Shown in pieces: positions 13,301 through 25,300 of a DNA stretch of 64,000 nucleotides (positions within the stretch are counted from its first letter, which is position 1; every line of letters starts with the position of its first letter). The translations under genes and the position numbers were made by a program. A model generated the notes under the pieces. The model was not told the origin of the DNA. It saw nothing but the letters and a program-made list of their open reading frames with translations, and made no database searches. Source of the stretch: Ligula intestinalis (lineage: Eukaryota; Platyhelminthes; Cestoda; Diphyllobothriidea; Diphyllobothriidae). The stretch covers positions 5,491,408-5,555,407 of the forward strand of contig JAYGXS010000002.1 of NCBI GenBank assembly GCA_036362985.1. The letters are read 5' to 3'.

Positions 13301-16300
13301 CTAAAATACAGCTGTTGATGGTTCTGGTGGTATCGACTTCACCCTTCCTGAGCCATTGCAGAAGGTGTTCTTCCATTCTTTTGGATAGGCGCCGACTCGT
13401 GCGACCAATATAACCTGCTCCACAGGAGCAAGTAAAGGAGTAGATGAACATGGACGTGGTCTGAGTCGGTAACCTGTCCTTGCCTTCCCCATGTAGGACC
13501 GAGTTAATTGTGAATAATACCCGAACTCTTGCTGTTTGGAAGCTTCATGTTGCGGACTCGTCAAGGCGTCTTTTCAGGAGTTCACCTACCGCGTCTCCTC
13601 GTAAGGGTACTTTGGTTTACGTCTCCGCAAAAGGTGTTATGGGTTTTATTGCTTTGGCAGCCATATTCTTGATAATAAATGTCTCAGGATATCCGTTCTC
13701 ACGGAGTAAGTCCTGGATTTTCTCGAGTTCATCTTCAGTAGTGTCTTCTGAGCAAACTTTTCTAGCTCTTTGCGTTAAGCAGCGAACTAGATTTTGCTTT
13801 TGTTGGAGGGATACGAAACTGTTTGAGTTCGTATATTGTCCAGACCAGGTTTTCTTTCTATATACGCTCCTTCGGACGCTACCGTCAGGTCTACGAGTTA
13901 GAAGGACGTCCAAGAAAGGGAGCGAACCTGCTGTTTCCATCTCCAAAGTGAACTATATGGATGGATGGGCTTGATTGACCGCGTTTAAGAGTGCGTCTCT
14001 ATCGGTTTCGGTTGTTGCGATCACGAAGATATCATCTACGTAGCGACCGTAGTGCTTTAACTTGTGAACCTGACCGCTTAGCTGAAATTTCTCTAGCTTG
14101 CCCATGAAGATGTCAGCCAGGAGAGGCCCCTGAGTCGAACTCATGGCAACGCCATCTATTTTTCTGTATATTTGACTGTCAAGGAGGAACTGTATATTTA
14201 GTGTGCACTTCAGTAGTAGTTCCCTTAGTAGATTTGTCGGTATTCATATTTCTAGTTGATTGCTTAATAGGAATTCGCCGATGTATTCGATTGTCTCGGA
14301 AACCGGGCCGTTTGTAAACAACGAGGAGACGTATAGGGAGAGCATCCTAATGCCGTTTAAGTTCACATCTTTGATGTCGATAAATTCAAACGTGTCTCGA
14401 TAGCCCCGTGGTGCCAGTTCATGCTGCAAAGGTATGGCTTTCACGGCCAACTATTTCGCTATCGCATGATATGGTGAATTGCGCATGTCCAGAATAGGAC
14501 GAGCCGGCAGGCCATCCTTATGGATCTTTGGTAGACCATACAAACGGGGGATGTGCGTGCCTACTGGTCGGAGACAACTATTGCAACAATTTCTGTCAGC
14601 CAACATAATTGAAGAAGCGTTTGGATGGACAAAAACGCGACCTACTGAAAATTTACAAGTAGCGTTTTTAATATTAGTAATGCCTTCCCTCAGGCGGCCC
14701 TTCTATGAACGCCTACTGCGGGCCGAATTGGAGTCTCAATGTTCGGGGGTCTAAAACGAAACCCAGTACCTCATGTAACCTTGGTAGTTCCTTTGACACC
14801 ACTCCCATTCGACTTCCAATACCCTTTGTCAAAATTAACGGTATATGGGCAGAAGGCTGAAGTCTCAACCTCTTCTAGCACGCAGACTAATGCATGAGAG
14901 TGAGAGAGAAAGAAGAGGAAGTGAAGTCTGTGAAGCTGGCATGCCTTGAAACCATGACGACGCGTTAAAAGTTATAGCTTTGAGGACTATCGATTAACGG
15001 GATAACTCGGTTCTCGTGACCAGCCCTGTGGGTGTCTATGTGGGGGGCTAGGAGTTAGGCCCAATGGTCCCTTGTTAATAAAGCCTCTAGGGCACCGTCA
15101 CATGTAGATGAGCTCTGAGTCAGCATTTTCTCATAGAAGCTTAGTGCATATCTGCGGAGTCGGACCGTGTGTCGGTCAGCGTAGACGGGCTGCTTAACTT
15201 TGATAGTTACTGTGCCTGAGTCTAACTCCTGTGGCCCCACTTCTGGCTTGTCGCCGGGCCGGGAAAGATAGGCCAAGGCCTTTGAACGCTCTGTTGGTAA
15301 CGAGATGATAGGGCATAAATAGATACAAAGAAAAATATAAAAATTACGTCAATTACGTGCTCGTGGAAGACACCAGAGTCAAACCGTAACAAATGTGACA
15401 AAACGTGGCTACTTGCAAATCACAAGTAGTATGAGTTGATGCAATTTATGTGATGATGTATATCTGATGCAGCATAATGTGATACAGCATACTGTGGTGC
15501 AGTAGTTTTTTACATGGTAAGAGAGAAGAGAGTATATCAGATGTAGCGCATGTCACCATGATTTGGAAGGCTTCCAACTGACGACTAAACTCGATCTTCA
15601 CCAGACATCCACTTTCCCACGCACTGATGACGCACATTCGCCGACGCCCCATTATTGGGTGAATGTGGTGTGTTGCCAGTGGTCTTTGGTGCTCTGTCCC
15701 GTGTTTGGTATCTTTCTTTTTCCTTTTATTTATACTTTCTGTCTTACTTCAAAAGTGTTTATACATGAATGCAAATAGTCCTTGACATGGCGTATGAAAA
15801 AGGATATCGAGTAAATGCCAAGGAACGCAGAGGAAGCTATATGGCTCCACTTTATCGGCAGCAATCTGTAAATCGTTGCATATATTATAAACTTATTTTC
15901 AAATAGAAGTCTATGCAATCTTACACAAAGCTGGGCATGCTGATGTCTATAATAATAGTCGTCGAACTCATGAACATGACTTCGCGTTTACCGGGTGACT
16001 CAACAGGTTCCTGCATACGCTCAGGAAGTGGCGTAATAGGGCCGATTCGATACTAAATACTACCAAAGGTTAGGCCCAATAAGATCTGCCTAACCACCTG
16101 TCACTTAGCACCACTCTACTGTTTATTCGGCTCGTCTTAATGCAGGTCGGATGGGAAAAGTTGAATAGCATTTTACGCCGAGGGTATTCTGATTTTTACG
16201 TGATTTTTATATAATAAAATTCCATAAACTAATTTAAAAGGCTTTCGTGTAAAAAAAATTCGATGTTTGGGGAATGTGAAAGCGTAAAAGCTGTAGGTGA

Positions 16301-19300
16301 AGGTACCTGTTGGGGAAGATCACGACTTTTCGCGGTGAAATCCGCAGCGTGTGTTGCGACTTTTCGCAATGCAATCCATGATGAAATTCGTGTAAATTTG
16401 CTACTATGAATGGAGAGCCAGGCTGTAATTGCTCCTACTGGATGTCGTATATTTGATACCCTAACTCTAATGCCACCTGGGTCGCATCTTGGTTGACATG
16501 AAAAACTCGTCCGTTGTCGAGTGTGGCATGCACAGATAGGCTGTTGAGCTTTCTCAGCTAATGCACTAGATCCCGCCTTCGGCCGTCCTGATTCGGCCTT
16601 GCCCCAGTGCGTAAGGAAAGAAAGAATGCGGCAGATGCCCCGTCCTGCATCCCCCCTTGTGTGGGGGTGTTAAGATGGCCTAACGATTAGCCTTAGCAAG
16701 CAGTAGCTTGCAAGCCATAGCCACACTACAAGCAGGCTATTGATCGGCCTACACGGGCGAACGTACCCAAGCCGTCAATCGATCGGTAATTCAGAATTCA
16801 AACTACAGTCATCCACTGAGCCAACAGGCAATGGGACCGGCCACTATTTCAGAAGAGAATTTGATTGGCTCAAGGAAACTCGTTTACTCGCATTCGTTTC
16901 CCTAAGTTTGTTATGCTTTTAACGCTCAAAGACGTCTGCGTTGCACCTTTCTTGTTGTGTTCTTCCTCTGGGGACTCAAACAAGGCGTTATTGGGCGGCG
17001 ATATCTCGGCCTGGACATCCGTAACATGGTAAATATCGTCGCACTCAACGTTCGAATTCTTTCCTATCTGCTTAAATACACAACTTAAATCAGTTAGTTG
17101 GTCTAGCGAGTCCCTCATCTGCGCACTGCTCCTCAGTAGTCTAGGCAGGCATAATATCAGTCAAGGGCTTTCAGGATAAAAGTCTGTCTCAGGAATTGAA
17201 GCAGCAGTTATAGGGGGCAGGAGCCAAATTGACCACAAGTGACGTCAGGCCGGAGATGATTGAGCATGCCGATGTATGCCTTCGCCAGATCGCTAAATCT
17301 ATTGACTGAGTTCTCCTCTCAGGTGGCCAAGACTTCAATCAACTCTTGGCTTGCCTTGCTGCTGGCGTGGGCGATTATCTTCGCAGCTGCGAAATTAATT
17401 TCGTGGCCCGTTTCGTAGGTGTGGACAGTCACTTGTGCCTTACAGCCAGCTAATTATTTTCGTGTACGCATGAACGAAAAATGCGTCCAGTCTATCCTGT
17501 GTAATTTCGAGGGAAGTTTATGCATGGTATGCGATACACTTCGCCCGATTGTCTGGCAAGTTTTCTAGGGAGCTTGGTGTGCTTCTTATATGTGCTAAAC
17601 ATAGGCAGTTGAGCAATCGGCAAAGTGGAAAAGATATTGGACAGAAAACGTTTATGCTGCGCTGTAACAAAAATACGATCAAATTAAGCATCATCAGTCA
17701 GCTGCTTAGACAACCTAGCTGTACTTTGTTTGTCTATGAAGGAAGAAAACGTTTGCGCAAAATGTATCTAGGAATCACAGATTAAACAAGGGATTTTCGC
17801 CAATTTTTTTAAGTGGCACGAAGTCGAAAGAGCTTACTTCTAGGTATGCGAGCGAACCTTCTGCTTTTGTTTTTAACTCTCCAATTACTGTTTCAGTTAG
17901 TTCATTGACCAGAGGTTGAAGGCGTTCCTCATCCTTGACAAACTTTTCGTGCAGCAAAGTTTCCTGAAAGTAACGGAAGGAAATACGTTAGTATACATCT
18001 GCGGTAGGTTTGTATGAAAAATGACCTTAACGTCAATATTTAAAGTGCCTGAAGCATTGTTTTTTCGGAAAAAATTGAACAAGTCAAATACCAGGAGACT
18101 AGAAGGATAGTTTTATTAAGAGATGCATCTGTCGAAAAAACCACCTGAAACGGGCAGTACATGCACTTACTTAGTTTCTTTCTGATTCAGACGAAATGAA
18201 ACTTAGTGTTGTGCCTTTTTAATAGAACCAGTATAATCTGCTCTTTAAATTCGATCATGAAGAGATCAGTTTACTCAAAAAAACTTTGGCTTGGAAACGG
18301 CTTTTTGGAGAAACTTATCATGGAGTATCGCTACCACAGACAAGAAATTCCTTCCAAACTATGAATGCCAAAAAGCCGGTGAGCATCCTCCTGCCTTTTT
18401 AGGGGGAAACTGTGTCCAGCATGATCAAGCGAAGGCTTCGATTGAAAGAACGTACACCACCTTTAAATTCCAGTTAGACCATTAAAAAGACTTTCTGCGT
18501 ATGCACGTCACACCAGACTGTGTTTACGAATTTACATCTTATTGCAGAATCAAAAAAATGGGCGCACGCAGAGGCAGTTGGCAACGCGGAAGCTAAAAAT
18601 ATACCAAAGTGATTGCTTAGGGCAGGAGATAGAATATCCAGGAGCTATCCATGAGCGGGCATCATTGTCACTCAATTATCAAACCCGCATCCGATGCGGA
18701 CAAGAACATTGTGACAATTAATGAGCCATCACCGCACAAATTAAGACCTCAAGCGGCGGCTACAGGAACTGACAATTATAGTACGCATGTAGATGACCAC
18801 TACGAATTATAAATACCGTGCAATCTGCGCATGTATCACTCTTATCTACGCATGTCCTAGACTTTTTTACGATTACCTATGATAAGGGATTTCCGACGGC
18901 ATCCGGAATGTCAGTAGAATACAGCTCTTGTTCCAGTAGTCGCTTACTCTTTCTTCTAAGCAGCGCAACCTTGATTAACTTCAAACCCTTGTGAGACTAT
19001 TGCAAAATCTCGCGTCGCACCCGAGTCTACAGACCATTGACAGTGCATGGCACATTAAACATGGTTAAACAGTGTGAATCTCCAACTATTACAACGATCC
19101 TGCTCGACCACCCTATCTATTAATTGCAGCCATGTCTGTCCCTTCAAAATTTACAATTTGTATTTCGTCTTACATTCCACTATAAATCGAAAATTTGTTC
19201 CGCACGCAGCACTCACCTTCAGAAATTGTAATTCCTGCCGGATATTGCCCAACACCACCTCAAACGCTTTGAATATCTTCTCCAGATACTCAGGAAAGAT

Positions 19301-22300
19301 GCTCACTGAAAATAAGGTTGCAGTTAATCATATACATATATATCTTCTGGTAACTTGGTTCAAGCATCTCAGAAGAAAATATAAATTTTGATCTTCACAG
19401 TTCATATAATAAAGGCTTTTATCGGACTGCATACTCGCTTTTTTACAATTTCGTAAAATATCGAGAAAATAATAAAGAAAATACATTATACCAAGTAGTC
19501 CCTGAAGACTTTGAAGATCTCGTAGGCAAGCCTCGGTTTTCTCTGGTGCTTCAACAAATAGCCTGAAGTTCATTCTGTTGGTAGAGGTAAATTTCAATGA
19601 ATTTTTTTCAAGTTATCTGAAACTAGGCAGTCAATTGCAGAAAATAAACATTTTTTCGAACCGAAAATCCTGCAGAATCTGATCTCGCCGCATCAAAATG
19701 CTGGTGAATTCTTCTGACAGCTGCGAAAGGAGCGTCTTGACACTTGCTGGGCATTCGTTTATCAGTTTTTGGGCCGAGTCTCTGGGAGGAAGTAGTAAAA
19801 GACCCATATTGCACTTTATAAAGTAAAAACAGCCCCATGAAATCTGATTGGCAAAGAGTTTTCGAGGAAATGTGCATGCTATTCTGAAGTACAGAAAATG
19901 TTAATTATTTTAAAACCTTGCTTACTAAATTTTGCAGACCAACTTTAATTAAAATCAGGCATAGGGTGCTGCATGTTCCTTTTTGACAGCAAGTAATTTC
20001 CCTAGAAGACATTAACTGCCTACACATTAAAAAATAGAAAAACTTTTTTATATTGACGCAATGCCTGACGTTGTCTGAAATTTTTGATAAAGACAATAAA
20101 CATCCCAGTAATTTCAAGCATTTGGGAGAGATTTACATCGTTTATCATGTTAGAGGCTAGCACAGTGGTTGTTTGCATGGGAGTAGATTATAATATTATA
20201 ACAGTTGATGCTTAATCATCAAGTTACGGAAACGTCCAATCTTTTGACTTTGTTAGCTAAGACTGGCTATGCCAGTACGTTTGAACGATTATGTACCGTC
20301 CACATTGGGCAAGCTAATGAAATATCGATCAATTAGCACGGGTGGTTCACAAGTCACGAGATTGCTCGTTAGGACTGAAAAGTAATCTCCTGGTAAGTGT
20401 GACCGTCGTAGGTATTTTATTGACTGTCTGCTGGTAGGTTAAATCTGAGCATATACACTTCTTTTCACAGGAGTGGACAAGAATCCAGTTTCTGCAATGA
20501 TGCCTATGTAAGCATTCAGGAAGTCAAGTTAGGCGAACGAACGTTTTCGATTAATTCATAATCAGGCAGTACAATGAAATAAAAGAGGTAGAGTTAACGT
20601 AAGTTTAAGAAAGCAATCAGTAGTAATTAAGGAAAAAGGGGGAGAAAGGTGTAAAGGGATCAAAGTGAGTTAAATTATAGTCTTAATTGGGGACCAGAGA
20701 GAGGAGACGGTGGGGAGAAAGGGGAGAATGGATCTGGCAATAAGTTCACGCTGTCCCGTCGTTCTCGGCTCGCGTTTTGTTGGGAGGCGTGAGGACACAA
20801 GGTTTCTTCGTCTCGTGACGGTGTGGTTGGCCTGGGGATTCTTGCTGTCGCAGCCTCGTCACTGTTTCGTGGCGTGGTAAGAAGCGTGGGGGGGATTTTG
20901 AATTAGCCGTCGGCTACGGGAGCCTTGGGGCCGCTAAAAACGCCTTCTGCGCACATAAGATTGGGCTAGTGAGGCGTATGGTGACTGCTTCTGCCATCAC
21001 AAGTATCCGTTGGCGCAAGAACTTTGATTGTTTCGTCCCCACATTATAGAAAACTCTAAACGTTTGGTTGACGTCTACCAGATGACCGCTGTAAACCAAG
21101 TATGCCAAAATCACGCTTTATATCGGCTTTACTGAGTGATTGTTTAAATTTCCTTAACTCTACTCCCCCCCTCATATTGTCGTATTGCCTGATAATGAAT
21201 TAATCGAAAACGTTCGTCTGCCTTGCTTGACTTCATGGAAGGCCAGTGAGGAATAGTAATACAGTAAGTGATTAGCACTACCAAACTCGTTGCATTCCCG
21301 GGTTTCGAATGGCGCAAATAAAGGAGACAAAAAGCCGTATATAAAACCCTTTGGAGAATAGTTACTCCAAAAATTCTATCATTTCATCCAAATAGAACCC
21401 ACCGAATATCGAAATTGATGTTATTACTATTTTCTGTTCTAGTCGCTCAAGTTTGAATTGGCTTTTGATAAGCTTGATAAATTACTTTCATGCATTTGGT
21501 GTCAGCGTTCTTAAACGCATTTGAGTGAAGTTTGCTTTTGATGTTTCATCTTCTGCCCAATCATGCTCTACAATATGACTTTCGCAAATATTTTCAAAAT
21601 TCATGATGTTTACTGGTCAACTTCTTCCGAACGATGGCTACTATCTTCATTGCCCCAATTGCCCGTCATACACAGCTTTGACCATATACCTTCACACTTT
21701 TTTTTTCTTGGTACATCCAATATCTCTTCTTTGCCAATACAAGCGGACATGCAAGTCCCAAAAAGTAATTGAGGAGAAATAGATGTGATTGCTGGGACAA
21801 TGATTTTATTCGCCTGATGCTTCAAAATCCGTCGCGGATCGAGACAGAGAGAGAGGGAGGGATAGAGGGAGAGGGAGGGATAGAGGGAGAGAGGGAGAAT
21901 AGCAAAATTGTTCCAGCGAACACATCTTCTTCTTCTCAGTCTCTGCCTTGCCTGTTTGCATACGGTTCAGGATTAATAAAGCTAACAGCCCAGACTTATA
22001 CTAATGCAATGGAGCCTCTAATAGCGAGCAGCCCCATATGCGAGCATTTTGGGTAACGAGCGAGCCACTTGCAAGAAATTTGTTTCGACTGACGAGCTTC
22101 CGCACAGTTCACGAGCTGTCAGTGCGTGTGTGTGCCTGTATCAGCCGTTGGGTCTTGCTCCCGGGGTGTGGGTCCTCGGTCGCCTACAGCCAATCACTGA
22201 ACTGATGCAGTTTGATTGGCTACGTCACACAAGGCGAGCGCTTCACATTACAAACTCAGGGCTAGAATGGATAAAACTCATCAGCCGAGGTTCAACTGTA

Positions 22301-25300
22301 GCTTCTCACATGTGCATCTTTGTTGCGCATCATCCTGATTTCACACAGTACCATTCTATTTGAATATTTTTTGCGTACTTTAATGCAAGTGAGACATTTG
22401 TCGCCATTAGTAGCAAATAAAGAATCAGTGAAGTACGCGTGACTTACTTAAACTGGTCAGTCAGCCTTGCTGTATTTGACTGCTGCCAGTTTTTATAGTA
22501 TTCCTCCCACTCAGAGTGCAATCGGTAGGTTGCGACTGCTGTCTCCATGTTCAAATTCCCAACTAGTTGAGCAATCCGTCGATGATTCAAGGCCAGCATG
22601 TGATTGATTTGCTTTTTGGGTAAGAAAAACACTTTCACTTAGACTTCTTATAATAGAAAAGGTGACGAATAATGACGACTTAACATGGGGTACGTTTGCT
22701 AACGAAATTAACTATCAGCTACGTTTCCAATTCCCTTTCCAGCTAATACAATTGATTCTTGTAACTTTCAATCATGAGCGTCCGGCCACTGAACGCGAAG
22801 ACGTCTAAGATTATCTCACGAGGTAGATTCAACAGGAAACTTAAAATGCGCATATATTCATTTATTATGAGGCAAACTTGCACTCTATCCAGAACTGACC
22901 ACCTGGGCCTTAAATATACAATTAAAAAGTATACAATTGTAGTATTTGCTTGTACACCAATGTGGCTTTCAGCATGTTCCCATCCTGGATTGATACCTGC
23001 GGCCTCGGACTAACTGATTTTGTGTTTTCGTAAGGCTGCTTATTGTAATTTCACTAGTAAAGTGTCAGTAACATAGTTTTTATGTTATAGTATTAGTTTT
23101 CCAGCAAAGACAGTTGTTTATTTTTGTTTATCATCATTAGTACGCACCGCATCCGCCCCTATCGTCCATCAACCCTCTTCTGATGGCGAGACGACCTAAA
23201 TAAGACTGAAACTGAGGGAGGGTCTAGTGGCTGGCAAAGATAAACGATCCTTGTACGCGTGTCCCATACAATCTTCCCCCTATCCCGTCCCCTCTACCAG
23301 CTTTACTGAGCCAACAGGTGGGTGCATTGTTACTTTTTCTTCTCTACAAATTGTGTGATTTATGCAGAGTGTCTTACTGAAATACTAAGTAGAAGAAATG
23401 AATATGTTTTCTGAATCAGCTTGACTTAAATTGAAATAAACAACGGAACTTTACATTCGACAATGTTGGTACTTACTGATGCCTCATTGCAGATGACATT
23501 TTGGACTTGAATAGGTGGCAGATGAGAACAGCTGGGAAGTTTGACTTTCAGTTGTTGCATTGCAGTTTTTATCTGCAATCCAATATTTGAAAGCATGTCA
23601 AAACACACTCAACGGCATATTCTTATTGAATTTGGTGTGGGATGTGACGTTTCATAAAATAAACTATTTTGTTTCGTCTTATGCATACAGTGTCAAAACT
23701 TTGGTATAGTGAAAATATGGAAAACGTGAGCCTTATTATTTTATAGTAAAATACTGAATGTCCTGACGAAGATAAGTAACTTTCCTTTGGCGTTGGAAAC
23801 AGTGTTCACTAAGACTGGATACTTTTTTTGCGATGCCCTGATAATTGGACGTGCGGGTCGCAAAATCCACCTTTTGTGAGATGGGTACTTTAGGTGTCAG
23901 TCATGGGTGAACCCTGAACCCTGTTTACACGTGGTCCGCGTCGTCGTGATGAAAAACACACTCATCGTTTGAAATCTATCGTACTCAGAAAAGGACCATC
24001 TTTTGATGCAAGTGAAGAGAATTATCTAGCGCCATGTAAATGTCACTGTTTAAATAGCAAAAGTCATTAAAAATTGACTGTAAAAATTGCTGAATAAAAA
24101 ACATACGGATGTGGGCAGCCGAAGCATCACTACAACTTGAAGCCGTAGGGCTGCAGTCTTTTGATACGAAACTCCGATTGCTGTATGCTGATGCCAAGGC
24201 ATTTATTGTCGGTAGGGCCAAGATTTAATGGCTAAACAGAAAAGCCTACTTCCACAACCCAATTTTTATTTGGACAGAATTTTAATCCAAGTTTAAATTT
24301 TTACGCGTTAGTACGAATGCGAATACTCAGGTCATTGCTCACCATACTTTATTTCTGCGATAAACATGTTGAAATAATGGCTAATTTAATGGCTGATTTA
24401 ATGGCTGAACAGAAAAGCCTACTTCCAAAATCCAATTTTTATTTGGACAGAATTTTAATCCAAGTTTAAATTTTTACGCGTTAGTACGAATGCGAATACT
24501 CAGGTCATTGCTCACCATACTTTATTGCTGAGATAAACATGCTGAAATAATTCCATACAGTATGTAACCTAACTCAGGAAATGTGATACCAACGTTTCGA
24601 TTATTGCTTTAGGCACCTAAAACATAAAAAAATTAGCATATTCACTTAACATATGTATTTTTAATGACTTAAGTTACCAAGGCTCCGCCGTCCAGGGAAC
24701 GTGCTTGTAAAAATAACCCACCATGTTGAACGGAAGCAAATTACCTCGCTTATTAAATTTGCGAGGACAAAATGGAAAAAGGTTTCGGTTAGTCGTAAAG
24801 GAATGGTTATCCACCAAGTTTGTACGTCAGCGTAAGTGGTCACAGCTCTCCCATCGAGCATTCAAATCTCCTACTTGATGGTTTTTTTCCGTACACTAAA
24901 AATGCGACAAATTTTGACTGGAAATAATTTGACAAGATTGGCAATTTTAATCATTCACAAAATAAAACGACTGTAAATGAATACATGTACATGGATGTGG
25001 CTAGCAACGGTAGTCGGTCTTTACCAGCATCCGTAAGAGGGGGGATTTGGTGAAGAATATGCGTAGGTTTGCCGCTAGGAAGGCACTTGTTACTGCTGTC
25101 CCTAGACGTCACCTCACTAGTTCACTTGCTGCGTCGCCTAGAAAAGGCAGTCTTATGATTAATCTTTCTTATCTGCCGTTGCAATGGCAGCCTTTGTGAC
25201 ACGCTCCTTGGTGTTTTGGAGGATGAACCTTTCGGGGTAGCAGCCAGAATACGAAGCATCTGCTCTCCTGAAACAGTGGAAGTAGAATTGCAACAGCTAC

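Larger units (their letters stand above)
20516..21236 (-). mobile_element. Short PLE fragment with inverted terminal sequences
   Basis: Minus strand 21114-20914 encodes a PLE C-terminal end (LVYSGHLVDVNQTFRVFY, RQRILVMAEAVTIRL), alignable to the end of the 25-kb copy. The fragment is bounded by an inverted repeat of about 55 bp: 20516-20575 and, reversed, 21180-21236 share GAACGTTTTCGATTAATTCA and ATCAGGCA. Between coding remnant and 3' end is purine-rich DNA, as in the 13-kb copy. Confidence 0.75.
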
